From JAKACA01 sp963735115 (GTDB lineage: Bacteria > Actinomycetota > Acidimicrobiia > Acidimicrobiales > Bog-793), in NCBI GenBank assembly GCA_963735115.1, contig CAVTJR010000002.1, positions 248,001 through 312,000 on the forward strand: DNA of 64,000 nucleotides, in the 5' to 3' direction. The notes under the pieces were generated by a model that was not told the origin of the DNA, made no database searches, and saw nothing but the letters and a program-made list of their open reading frames with translations. The translations under genes were made by a program, and so were the position numbers. Below, in pieces: positions 9,084 to 17,347 of this stretch; the first letter of the stretch is position 1, and each line of letters begins with the position of its first letter.

Positions 9084-10058
9084 TTAGGCCTGGCGACCCT
9101 TGATCGACTCGATCAGCTTCGGCAGCACCTTTGAGACGTCTCCGACGACACCCAGGTCGGCGATCGAGAAGATGGGAGCGTCCGCATCCTTGTTGATGGC
9201 GATGATGTTCTTGGCCGCCTTCATGCCGACCATGTGCTGGGTCGCCCCCGAGATGCCGGCTGCGATGTAGACCGTCGGCTTCACGGTCTTGCCGGTCTGG
9301 CCCACCTGGTGGGAGTAGGGCACCCAGCCGGAGTCCACGATTGCCCGCGACGCCCCGGCGGCGCCGTGCAGCAGGTCGGCGAGCTCCACGATCCAGCCGT
9401 AGTTCTCGGCCGATCCGAGGCCACGTCCGCCCGACACGACGACCGTTGCCTCGTCGAGCTTCGGCCCGCTCTGCTCCTCGACGTGGCGCCCCCCGACCTT
9501 GGCGGCGTCGGTGGGCCCCGTCTCGGGCAGCTCGACGGCGACGACCTCCGGCGCGCCGGCGGCCTCGGCCGGCTCGGCCGCGAACGACTTCGCCCGGATG
9601 ACATAGATGCCCGGTCCGTCGCCCGTGAAGCGAGCCCTCAGGACCTGGCTGCCGCCGAAGATGGCGTGCTCGCTGATGAGATCGCCCCCCTCGGTGGCGA
9701 GGCCGACGATGTTCGTCAGCACCGGGCGGTCGAGGCGCGCCGAAAGGCGGCCGGCGACGTCGCGAGCGTCGTAGGTTGTCGGGACGAAGATGGCGTCGGG
9801 GGCACCGCCGGCCGTGATCTGCTGGGCGATGGCGGCGGCCACGCGGGGCCCGGGCAACGAGTCGCCGATGTCGCCGGCGTTGTAGACCCTCGTGGCTCCG
9901 TACTCACCGAGCACGCCGACTGCGCCGGAGGCGCCCGCACCCCACGTGAAGGCTTCCACGGCCCCGCCCCCGGCGAGCGAGCGGGCTGCGGTGAGGAGCT
10001 CGAGAACGATGCCGAGCGGGCTCCCGTCGCTCTGTTCGGCAAGCACCAAGATGTCCAC
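9084..10058 (-). CDS. etfA: Electron transfer flavoprotein alpha subunit
   Basis: A 324-residue FAD-binding subunit. The C-terminal FAD signature runs from VVVSGGRGLGS through GQTGKTVKP and YIAAGISGATQH to the INKDADAPIF segment. EtfAB collects electrons from acyl-CoA dehydrogenases and passes them to the quinone pool. It lies 9 bp after etfB and is surely co-transcribed. The acyl-CoA dehydrogenase at 51720 and the hydratase at 36104 are possible partners in fatty acid oxidation in the same genome. Confidence 0.97.
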   Translation of the reverse strand: MDILVLAEQSDGSPLGIVLELLTAARSLAGGGAVEAFTWGAGASGAVGVLGEYGATRVYNAGDIGDSLPGPRVAAAIAQQITAGGAPDAIFVPTTYDARDVAGRLSARLDRPVLTNIVGLATEGGDLISEHAIFGGSQVLRARFTGDGPGIYVIRAKSFAAEPAEAAGAPEVVAVELPETGPTDAAKVGGRHVEEQSGPKLDEATVVVSGGRGLGSAENYGWIVELADLLHGAAGASRAIVDSGWVPYSHQVGQTGKTVKPTVYIAAGISGATQHMVGMKAAKNIIAINKDADAPIFSIADLGVVGDVSKVLPKLIESIKGRQA

Positions 10059-10067
10059 GATGTCCTC

Positions 10068-10853
10068 CTAGAGAACCTTGATCTGCTCGAGGAAGGCCAC
10101 GATCCGTTCGTGCGCCTCCCCCTCGTCGATGACGATCTCGCCTCCGCTGCGCGCCTCGGCCGCCTGCACCGAGACGACCGCCTGCCTGGCACCGCTGAAG
10201 CCGACCTCGTCTTGCGTCAAGCCGAGGCTCGAGACCGTGTGCTCCGACACGGGTTTCGAGCGAGCAGCCATGATCCCCTTGAACGAGGGGTAGCGGGGCT
10301 CCACGACTCCGGCCGTGACCGACACCACTGCGGGCAGCGGTGAGGTGACCTCGTCGTATCCTGCCTCCGTCTGCCGCTGGACCTTGACGGACCCGTCTCC
10401 GACCTCGACATGCTTGGCGAAAGTGACGGAGGGCCATCCGAGCAGCTCGGCGAGCTGCACGGGCGTCGTGCCCGTGTAGCCGTCGGTCGACTCGGTGGCG
10501 GTCAGCACGAGCTCGGGTGCCGGCTCGAGGGTGCGGATGGCCGCTGCCAGTACCTTCGCCGTGCCGAGGGCGTCGCTGCCCTTGAGGAGGGGGTCGCTCA
10601 CGAGGACGGCGCTGGCAGCTCCCATGGCGAGGGCGGTCCGCAGGCCGCTCGTCTCGTTGTTGGGTGCCATGGAGATGAGGATGACGTCTCCACCGCCGCT
10701 GGTTTCGACCAGCTGGAGCGCCATCTCGACCCCGTAGGAGTCGGAGTCGTCCAGCACCAGCTTGCCCTCGCGGACAAGGGTGCGGGTGCTGGCATCGAGG
10801 GCGGACGGCTCGGCCGGGTCGGGGATCTGTTTCACACAGACGGCGACGTTCAT
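10068..10853 (-). CDS. etfB: Electron transfer flavoprotein beta subunit
   Basis: A 261-residue protein starting MNVAVCVKQIPDP, the standard EtfB N-terminus, and carrying the AMP-binding region TATESTDGYTGTTPVQLAE and the ADP-loop SVTAGVVEPRYPSFKGIMAA. The frame stays open upstream of 10853, but that extension is antisense to the glycerophosphodiesterase and is not protein-like. A GACAAT hexamer lies 6 nt before the ATG and may be a leaderless -10. Forms a dicistron with etfA. Confidence 0.96.
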   Translation of the reverse strand: MNVAVCVKQIPDPAEPSALDASTRTLVREGKLVLDDSDSYGVEMALQLVETSGGGDVILISMAPNNETSGLRTALAMGAASAVLVSDPLLKGSDALGTAKVLAAAIRTLEPAPELVLTATESTDGYTGTTPVQLAELLGWPSVTFAKHVEVGDGSVKVQRQTEAGYDEVTSPLPAVVSVTAGVVEPRYPSFKGIMAARSKPVSEHTVSSLGLTQDEVGFSGARQAVVSVQAAEARSGGEIVIDEGEAHERIVAFLEQIKVL

Positions 10854-10921
10854 GCTCCGATTGTCCCCGAACAACCCCCTCCGTGACCAACTGAGCGGAC
10901 CTCGGCCGGCAACAGGGCTGC

Positions 10922-11626
10922 TCAGAGTGCCTGAAGGGCCCGTCTCGCCGTCGCCACGTCGTTCGTGATGACGCCTTCGACCCCCAGGCGCGCCAGCAGG
11001 GCGAGGCGGGCAGGGTCGTCCACGGTCCACACCCGGATGGCGAGGCCGTCGGCGTGCGCCAGAGCCACGTAGCCGGCGTCCACGAGACCGTCGGCCGGGT
11101 GGACTCCTTCGAGAGCCAGGGCGGAGAGCACGCCCTGGCGCCACGGCGGCGGCGCCCCGGCTGATCGGGCGCCCAGGAGGCAGGCAAGGGCCAGCTCGGA
11201 GGCGACCTCCCGCGCGGCGGCGAGCGCTGCCGGCGAGAAGGACGAGACGACGATGTCGCACTGGGACGCAGCCGCCTCGCACAGTACGGCCGACTCCTTG
11301 GCGCAGCGCTCCATCGGATCGTGCGAGGAGCCGGTCAGCTCGCTTTTCACCTCGACATTGACAGCCAAGCCGAGGTCGGCGCACGTCCCGAGCGCATCCT
11401 CGAGCGACGGAATCCACGTGGGCAGGTCACCGCGGCGAAGCGCCGAGACCGCCCCGAGCCCGGCGACCTCGATGTCGTGATGGATCACGAGAGCGCCGTC
11501 GGCCGTCCGGCGAACGTCGAGCTCGACGCCGTCCGCCCCGAGCCCGGACGCAACGGTGAAGGCCTCGAGGGTATTCTCCCGTACAGACGTACTCGCCGAG
11601 CCGCGATGGGCGTAGACCGATGGCAA
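10922..11626 (-). CDS. Glycerophosphodiester phosphodiesterase
   Basis: A GDPD-family TIM barrel of about 234 residues. It starts with YAHRG and continues with ENTLEAF and GVELDVRRTADGALVIHHD, the metal-binding and catalytic His/Glu/Asp set, and ends with the strand IRVWTVDD and GVITND. The family cleaves glycerophosphodiesters to glycerol-3-phosphate and an alcohol. I chose the TTG at 11626 because it sits just before the domain and has GGAGG ten bases upstream; an ATG at 11677 in the same frame would add 17 residues but lacks a ribosome binding site. No signal peptide is seen, so cytosolic. Confidence 0.9.
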   Translation of the reverse strand: MPSVYAHRGSASTSVRENTLEAFTVASGLGADGVELDVRRTADGALVIHHDIEVAGLGAVSALRRGDLPTWIPSLEDALGTCADLGLAVNVEVKSELTGSSHDPMERCAKESAVLCEAAASQCDIVVSSFSPAALAAAREVASELALACLLGARSAGAPPPWRQGVLSALALEGVHPADGLVDAGYVALAHADGLAIRVWTVDDPARLALLARLGVEGVITNDVATARRALQAL

Positions 11627-11679
11627 TGGGTTTCGACCTCCGCGAGCAGGAGATTTTCCGTGTGCTCGTGAACACATGC

Positions 11680-11708
11680 TTGCAGACGAGACCGATTCAG
11701 CCTATTCT
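11680..11708 (+). promoter_or_regulatory. Candidate whiB promoter
   Basis: TTGCAG at 11680-11685 and TATTCT at 11703-11708 are separated by 17 bp, an ideal housekeeping-sigma arrangement. Transcription would start near 11715 and leave a leader of about 125 nt before the whiB TTG. The site overlaps an alternative 5' end of the divergent glycerophosphodiesterase. Confidence 0.5.
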
Positions 11709-11840
11709 TGCCTGCGCAGTTCCACTCGCCTCGCAGCCTTTCCTCTCGCTGATGTCGTAGCCGGTGGTGAGCAGCAGGGTTTGTGACTGTTTTCACGAGT
11801 GGCAGGCGAGTGGACACCGCTTGGAACAGAGGAGGCGACC

Positions 11841-12134
11841 TTGGCTCTCACCTGGACCCGCTCTATCGAGTGGGATACCGAAGACTGGCGCAAGAGCGCA
11901 GCATGCCGGGACACCGATCCCGATCTGTTCTTCCCGATCGGTACGACCGGCCAGGCGATCGACCAGATCGAGGCAGCAAGAGCAGTCTGCTGCACCTGCG
12001 AGGTGAGGGATGCCTGCCTCGAGTTCGCCTTGGCGACGAACCAGGAGTCGGGCGTGTGGGGTGGTACCTCCGAAGAGGAGCGCCGCAAGCTGCGAAAGGC
12101 TTGGATGGCCGCTCGCCGGAGGCGCAGCGCCTGA
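11841..12134 (+). CDS. whiB: WhiB-family iron-sulfur transcription factor (WhiB1-like)
   Basis: A 97-residue protein with the four cluster-binding cysteines: one in SAACRD, a CxxC within VCCTCEV, and one in DACLEF. These are followed by GVWGG and a basic C-terminal helix for DNA or sigma contact. Spacing and length match WhiB1. A fifth cysteine falls inside the CxxC. WhiB proteins bind a 4Fe-4S cluster reactive with nitric oxide and act with sigma region 4. TTG at 11841 is chosen because a strong AGAGGAGG site lies 6 nt upstream; a GTG at 11799 would extend it by 14 residues. It neighbours an ECF sigma gene and pdtaS, as whiB1 does in Mycobacterium tuberculosis. Confidence 0.95.
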   Translation: MALTWTRSIEWDTEDWRKSAACRDTDPDLFFPIGTTGQAIDQIEAARAVCCTCEVRDACLEFALATNQESGVWGGTSEEERRKLRKAWMAARRRRSA

Positions 12135-12140
12135 CGGAGC

Positions 12141-12155
12141 GGCGGCCACGCCGCC
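12141..12155 (+). terminator. Short GC hairpin after whiB
   Basis: GGCGGC and GCCGCC pair around a 3-nt loop, followed by a mildly T-rich stretch. It lies between the convergent whiB and membrane-protein genes and could end either transcript. The stem is short, so support is modest. Confidence 0.35.
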
Positions 12156-12211
12156 ACGTCCTTCTCGTACCCGTCAGAGGACGCCGCCGCGGCTCCTCGG
12201 GCCGACGGAGC

Positions 12212-13513
12212 TCAGCGCTGTTCGCAGGCGCCGATCACGCCGGCAGGAACATCGCCTCCGACAAGTCGTGATCCGAGGTTGTCGCAGAACGTCGCCAGGC
12301 TGACCCGCCAGACACCTGACCCGAGCTCAGCCAGGCCGGTGAGCAGGACGCTGCCGTTGATGCGGTAGACGACCTCGGCAACCGAAGCGGAGAGGAACAT
12401 CACCTGGCGCACCTCGACGGCGCCTCCTGATGTGGCCGCCCCGCCGGCGAAGGCGGTAGGCCCGCCGGTCACCTCCCTGGCTGCGTCCCTCGACGCCGGA
12501 GCGGCGCTCAGTCGGCCACCGTCATCGACCGCTGCAAGGTTGGCGGCGAAACCGAGGAGAGGGTTGGCGGAGTAGGCCTGATCGAACGCCGCCACAATTG
12601 AGCCGGCAGCCAGCTCCGGCTGGGCCGGCTGGCTCGAGGAAGCGGAGGACGGCCCCGCTTGCGGCACGACCGGCGAGCAACCGGTCGCATCGGAGCCCGC
12701 CGCCGACGCCCCCACCGCACGCGGGCCCGAGCCCAAGAGGAACCCCAAGGACTCATCACCGGCACCACCCTCCGCCACGGCACTCATCTCGCCACTGCCG
12801 CTGTCCGAGCCCGACATCGCACCGGCGATGACGGCAATGCCGGCAGAGGGCGTCACGGTCACGGGCGTGCCCCCGACGTTCTCGGCGGCGACGCGGGCCA
12901 CGCCGGAGCCAACGGCGGCAGTGACCCACCACTCCTGCCCGCCGCCGGCGACCTGGAGGACGCCGGACGACAGGATTTCGAGACCGCTGGCGGTCAGCTT
13001 GGGCAGCTCTGCGACGGACGTGCCGCCACCGAACGAGCCACTCTCGCCGACGGTGGTCGTGACGATCTCGCCGGTGGCACACAGCGAGCCCGTGCCCCAC
13101 TCGCTCGCGATCGCCACTGGGCTGGCGAACGGCTGCACCGTTGCCACGACGCTCACGCCGCTGGGCGCTTGTTGGCTGATGATGGTGCGGGGACCCGTCG
13201 GTGCGGAGTCACCCGCCCGGCCTTTTTTCGGTGCCGCGCCGTGCTGAGGGCTCGGCTTTGCCTGCCCCGGCTGCGCGCGGGTGTACTGCCCATTGCTCTG
13301 TTTTGCCCGCGGCACGCTGACGAGCGCCCCGGCCAGACCCCCGAGGGAGGCGGCGAGCACGATCACGGCGGCGCCGAGCGCCAGGCGCTCGTGCCGCCTC
13401 GCCCGGCGTTCGCGCACGCCGATGCGCCCGAGGAGGTCACCGAGGTCTGGAGCAGCCTTCACGGCGGCTGCCTTGGCGTGCAGTTGCCGGCGGAGATCGT
13501 CTTCGATGCTCAT
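12212..13513 (-). CDS. Putative anti-sigma partner: single-pass membrane protein with large Ala/Gly/Ser-rich exterior
   Basis: A 433-residue protein. The first 40 residues are a short cytoplasmic part (MSIEDDLRRQLHAKA, then basic RERRARRHERL), followed by one membrane span near residues 45-65 and a long exterior rich in Ala, Gly and Ser with no recognised domain. ATG at 13513 overlaps the sigma factor stop (ATGA), so the two are translationally coupled. That coupling and topology suggest an anti-sigma factor. No zinc-binding HxxxCxxC motif is present, so the binding mode would differ from RsrA/RshA. Function is inferred only from context. Confidence 0.6.
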   Translation of the reverse strand: MSIEDDLRRQLHAKAAAVKAAPDLGDLLGRIGVRERRARRHERLALGAAVIVLAASLGGLAGALVSVPRAKQSNGQYTRAQPGQAKPSPQHGAAPKKGRAGDSAPTGPRTIISQQAPSGVSVVATVQPFASPVAIASEWGTGSLCATGEIVTTTVGESGSFGGGTSVAELPKLTASGLEILSSGVLQVAGGGQEWWVTAAVGSGVARVAAENVGGTPVTVTPSAGIAVIAGAMSGSDSGSGEMSAVAEGGAGDESLGFLLGSGPRAVGASAAGSDATGCSPVVPQAGPSSASSSQPAQPELAAGSIVAAFDQAYSANPLLGFAANLAAVDDGGRLSAAPASRDAAREVTGGPTAFAGGAATSGGAVEVRQVMFLSASVAEVVYRINGSVLLTGLAELGSGVWRVSLATFCDNLGSRLVGGDVPAGVIGACEQR

Positions 13514-14127
13514 GGCTCGAGCGCCTTGCGCATGCGCCCGAGAGCACGATGGATGAGCGATCCCACCGTTCCCGGGCGGCATCCGAGAACCTCGCCGATC
13601 TCGTTCTCCGAAAGGTCGGAGTAGTACCGCAGGACGACTGCCGCCCGCTGGCGGTACGGAAGGCTGAGCAGGACATCGTTCAACTCGCCGCTCGGTCCGC
13701 TCGACTCGCCTCCATCGGGGACGACATAGAGCAAGGGCCGTTTGTCCCGCTCGCGCCCGGCGCTGCGGAAATGCGAGCGGGAGGCGTTCACGACGCTCCG
13801 GCGGATGTAGCGGTCCGGCGTCTCCACGCTGTCGTAGTGGCGGTGGAGGCGGACGAACGAATCCTGCACGAGGTCCTCCGCCAGCTCGCGGGAGCTCGTG
13901 AGGACGTAGGCGAGGCGGACGAGGCTGTCATAGGAGGCGACGTAAAACGCCTCGAACGAGGCCGGGGGAGATGCGCCGTCTGGCTCTGGACTCGCCGTGG
14001 CCTGCTCCTTCGTCTCTCGCGGGCCGCCCCAGGCGGCATGAGGCGCCGACGGCGGACACGACCAGCGACGCTCGCCGGTTCCCGCAAGCACCTCCCCCAC
14101 CGATACCGCCTCTGCAACCTCCATCAC
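13510..14127 (-). CDS. ECF RNA polymerase sigma factor (SigE-family type)
   Basis: A 205-residue protein. Residues about 55-125 are sigma region 2 (FEAFYVASYDSLVRLAYVL, ELAEDLVQDSFVRLH), and about 155-205 region 4 with a helix-turn-helix (LSENEIGEVLGCRPGTVGSL). The pattern resembles the actinobacterial SigE-family ECF group. The first 50 residues are unusual and perhaps not all translated; the true start could be nearer the region 2 domain. Its stop overlaps the start of the membrane partner. Probably responds to an envelope or redox signal, but nothing in the sequence names the signal. Confidence 0.88.
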   Translation of the reverse strand: MMEVAEAVSVGEVLAGTGERRWSCPPSAPHAAWGGPRETKEQATASPEPDGASPPASFEAFYVASYDSLVRLAYVLTSSRELAEDLVQDSFVRLHRHYDSVETPDRYIRRSVVNASRSHFRSAGRERDKRPLLYVVPDGGESSGPSGELNDVLLSLPYRQRAAVVLRYYSDLSENEIGEVLGCRPGTVGSLIHRALGRMRKALEP

Positions 14128-14190
14128 TGCACGAGACGCTCGGCGCCCTCAATACCTTGCGCAATACCTTGCGGCTGATTTTGCCGCGCT

Positions 14191-15717
14191 TCAGTCCGGC
14201 GTGTGTGGCGGCCCCGGCCCGCGGGCCTGATGGGAACGGTCCGGTAGCTCGACGCGGGCGATGGCGCCGTTGTCGCTCGTCATGGTGATAGTGCCTCCGA
14301 GCTGGGTGCGAACGAGGTCCCTGACGATGGCGAGGCCGAGGCTCCGACTCTTCTCGATGTCGAAACCCTCCGGCAGCCCGACGCCGTTGTCGCGCACCTC
14401 GACCCCGTAGCGATCGCCCGCATGCTCGAAGACGAGATCGATGCGAGGCGCCTTAAGCTCGGCCGCCCCCGGGTCGGCGGCATCGACGAAGCCGTGCTCG
14501 ATGGCGTTCTGGATCAGCTCCGCCAGCACGACGGCGAGCGGCGTGGCCATGTCTGCCGGGATGTCGCCGAGATGACCATCGACGCGCACCGCCACGGCGT
14601 GCGACCCGTCGCTCGACTCCTGAGCCATACGGACGAGGGCGTGGATGATTTCGTCGAACGGCACCTGGTCGCTGGCGTCACGGGAGAGGATCTCGTGCAC
14701 GACGGCGATCGCTCGGATGCGACGCTCGGCCTCGGCGAGAGCGGTGCGGCCTTCGGGCGCATCGATCCGCCGCGCCTGCAGCCGCAGCAGTGAGGAGATG
14801 GTCTGCAGGTTGTTCTTCACGCGGTGGTGGACCTCGCGGATCGTGGCGTCTTTCGTGAGCAGCAACCGGTCGCGGCGGCGGACATCGGTGACATCACGCA
14901 CGAGGACGAGGGCGCCGGTCAGCTCGCCCCTGGCGACGAGTGGGATGCTGCGAAGCAGGAGAATCGTGTCCGAGCGGCGTTCGATCTCTTCGACGACCGG
15001 GAGTCTCGTGGCGAAGGAATCGTGCACGACAGAGGTCTCGAGGCCGAGGGCCGTGAGCGTCGAACCGTGGATAGCGCTCACGATCCCGATGCGGTGCAGG
15101 GCGCTCACGGCGTTCGGCGAGGCGAAGCTGATCCTCGCCCGGTCGTCCACTACGATCACGCCGTCACCAACGCGGGGGGCGGTTTCGACCGGCAGCTCGT
15201 CGTCGGCGAAGGGAAAGATGCCTTCGGCGACCATGAGCGACAGCCGTTCGAACAGGTCGAGGTAGACGCGCTCGAGAGCTCCCCGGCGACGGGCTACCTG
15301 CGGCGACCAGACTCGGCAGATCACGGCCACGACCTGGCCCGAGTACCGCACTGGAATGCACTCGAGCCGTTGGTGGCCGTCGCCGACGTCGCTGCGCTGC
15401 TCGCCGATTGCCGTGGCGCCGGTCCGCAGCGCCTCGAGCACGAGTGGCAGCTGACGGGCGGTGACGACCTGGCCGACGAGGTCGATCTCGAACAGCGTCG
15501 GGTTCGTCGTCGGGCGCACCTGGCCGATGGCGACGAAGTGCGTGTTGCCCTGGCCCGTTTCGCCGCCGGCGAGGCGATCGGCCGGCACGTAGAGCAGCAG
15601 GTCGGAGAAGCAGAGATCCGCCAGCAGGCTCCAGGAGGCCATGAGGCGCTCCAAGTGCCGGCGGGCCGCCGGCTCGAGGCCGGCGTTGCGATAGGCGAGA
15701 TCGAGGGGAGAGGTCAA
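14191..15717 (-). CDS. pdtaS: Sensor histidine kinase, PdtaS-type
   Basis: A 508-residue soluble kinase. It has an N-terminal GAF-like domain (about 1-170), a PAS domain (about 180-290), a HisKA_2 dimerisation helix with the phospho-acceptor block VHHRVKNNLQTISSLLRLQ near residue 310, and a HATPase domain with the N box ELIQNAIEHG and G box RDNGVGLP. This matches PdtaS, the kinase that phosphorylates the RNA-binding ANTAR regulator PdtaR; no PdtaR gene is in the window. No membrane span, so it senses a cytosolic signal. The start is a TTG whose last bases overlap the upstream stop (TTGA). Confidence 0.92.
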   Translation of the reverse strand: MTSPLDLAYRNAGLEPAARRHLERLMASWSLLADLCFSDLLLYVPADRLAGGETGQGNTHFVAIGQVRPTTNPTLFEIDLVGQVVTARQLPLVLEALRTGATAIGEQRSDVGDGHQRLECIPVRYSGQVVAVICRVWSPQVARRRGALERVYLDLFERLSLMVAEGIFPFADDELPVETAPRVGDGVIVVDDRARISFASPNAVSALHRIGIVSAIHGSTLTALGLETSVVHDSFATRLPVVEEIERRSDTILLLRSIPLVARGELTGALVLVRDVTDVRRRDRLLLTKDATIREVHHRVKNNLQTISSLLRLQARRIDAPEGRTALAEAERRIRAIAVVHEILSRDASDQVPFDEIIHALVRMAQESSDGSHAVAVRVDGHLGDIPADMATPLAVVLAELIQNAIEHGFVDAADPGAAELKAPRIDLVFEHAGDRYGVEVRDNGVGLPEGFDIEKSRSLGLAIVRDLVRTQLGGTITMTSDNGAIARVELPDRSHQARGPGPPHTPD

Positions 15718-16665
15718 GGGACGTACTTCGAGTCGGTCAGGTCTGGCGGGGCGTCCTTCGGGGGAAGATGACTCGGGATGGCGTCACCGAGCGGGACATC
15801 GTGCCCTTCCCGTTTCCGAAAGGCTCGCAGGCTGGAGTAGCCCGCCCGCGTGGCCAGGGTGCGCAGCTCCGCCGAGCGGTCGGCGACGTGCGTCAGCCCA
15901 TGGGTGTCGGAAGCCGTCGTGATCGGCACCCCGTTGTTGAAGAAGCGCTCCAGCAGGCTGGGCGACGGGTAGGCAGCCCCCACAGGCTTGCGGAAACCCG
16001 CCGACGAGAGCTCGGCAGCCATCCCACTCGACACGGCTGCCTCGCAGAATCCGCTCTTCGACCTCGTCGACGATGCCGGCGTCCGCCATCCGGCCGGTGA
16101 CCTTGACGAGATCAGGGTGGGCGAGCACGTCGCAGGTCGCCGTGCCGGCCAGCTCCTCGATCGCCTCGCCGTAGGCGCGCCAGGTGCCGTTCGTCCCCCG
16201 GACGTCCCACTCGGCCATCTGAGCCGGCGAGCCGACGATGTCGAACATCCAGGTGCCGAGCCAGTGGATCGAGCCGAGGAGCACGTCGAAGGGGTAGCCG
16301 TCGAGGAGCGTGCCGACCTTGTCCATGAGCCCGGGGTAGTAGTCGACCTCGAGGCCGGCGACGATGGGCAGGCCCGCTTGCTTGGCGGCAATGACGGTCT
16401 CGACGTACCGGTCGAGATCGACGGTGGCATGGTGGTCGAAGTAGTGAGCCATGTAGGCGCGGAGCTCCTCGTTCGGCTCCCTCGCCCACCACCCTTCGAC
16501 GATCTCTCTGCCCTTCGTGAAGCGGTGGTAGTGCTCCGTGAGGGCGATCTCGGTCACGCCTGCCGCCCGCGCCAGCTCGCAGTACTCAGCGAGTCGCTCG
16601 ACGGCGAGATCGGTCTCGTCGGCCAGCTGCGGGTGCGGCCAGAGGTGGACGTGGTAGTCGATCAT
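15714..16665 (-). pseudogene. PHP-domain phosphatase/hydrolase, interrupted by a +1 frameshift
   Basis: The 5' frame from ATG 16665 gives MIDYHVHLWPH, the ALTEHYH motif, GLEVDYY and VLAHPDL, the metal-binding histidines and acidic residues of PHP proteins such as HisK histidinol phosphatase. After VDEVEERI the homology moves to the neighbouring frame, which continues AAVSSGMAAELSSAGFRKPVG and ends VPITTASDTHGL. One extra base between about 16041 and 16056 explains this; removal restores 316 residues. The 3' frame is supported because its TGA overlaps the pdtaS TTG. Either a real mutation or an assembly error. Lies 34 bp after the O-methyltransferase. Confidence 0.85.
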
Positions 16666-16699
16666 GGTTACCAAGCGGTCCGGGCGGATCGGCGCCGGC

Positions 16700-17347
16700 T
16701 CACGGCGCCGCCAGGCGGCGGATGAGGGTGACGCCGTCGCGAACGGTGAGCTGCACACATCGGACCCGACGGTCGGACACGACGGCGTCGTTGAACCGCT
16801 GGATGGCCTTCGTGTCGGCCGACTCGGGGCTGGCCTCGAGGACGCTGCCGTCGCGCAGCGTGTTGTCGGCCGCAATGAGGCCGTGGGGTGCCAGTTTGGG
16901 GAGCACAGCCTCGTAGTAGTCGGGGTAGCCGGCCTTGTCGGCGTCGATGAACACGAAGTCGAACGGGCCCTCGAGACCGGCAACAGTGTCGAGGGCGGGG
17001 CCTTCCAGCAGCTCGATGCGGTCGCCGAACCCGCTCGCCTCGATGTTCGCTCGGGCGTGAGCGGCGTGCTCGGGATCTACCTCACAGGTGATGACCCGCC
17101 CGCCTTCCGGCAGAGCGGCGGCCATGGAGATCGCCGAGTAGCCGGTGAACGTCCCGATCTCGAGCACGAGGCGGGCGCGCACGGCGTGGACGAGCATCTC
17201 GAGAAACGCCCCTTCCAGCCGCCCCACCATCATCCCGGCGTCCTCGTGCTCTGCCTTCGTCCTAGAGGCCACCTGCTCGAGGTTGGCTGTCACCACAGAG
17301 GAATGGGCCGTGGCGTACTCCTCGATCTGCGGGTTGACGATCTCCAT
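16700..17347 (-). CDS. O-methyltransferase (class I, SAM-dependent)
   Basis: A 215-residue protein of the catechol-type O-methyltransferase family. The SAM-binding strand LEIGTFTGYSAISMA, the acidic loop ITCEVDPEH, the metal-site block FVFIDADKAGYPDYYE and ADNTLRDG are all present. In many Actinobacteria this gene lies near sigma/anti-sigma genes but its substrate is unknown. ATG at 17347 overlaps the upstream stop as TGATG, indicating coupling to the ArsA-like gene. Confidence 0.93.
   Translation of the reverse strand: MEIVNPQIEEYATAHSSVVTANLEQVASRTKAEHEDAGMMVGRLEGAFLEMLVHAVRARLVLEIGTFTGYSAISMAAALPEGGRVITCEVDPEHAAHARANIEASGFGDRIELLEGPALDTVAGLEGPFDFVFIDADKAGYPDYYEAVLPKLAPHGLIAADNTLRDGSVLEASPESADTKAIQRFNDAVVSDRRVRCVQLTVRDGVTLIRRLAAP

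Noticed and set aside
10854..11417. N-terminal extension of etfB
   Set aside because: The open frame upstream of 10853 is an overlap with the glycerophosphodiesterase in another frame and is not EtfB-like.
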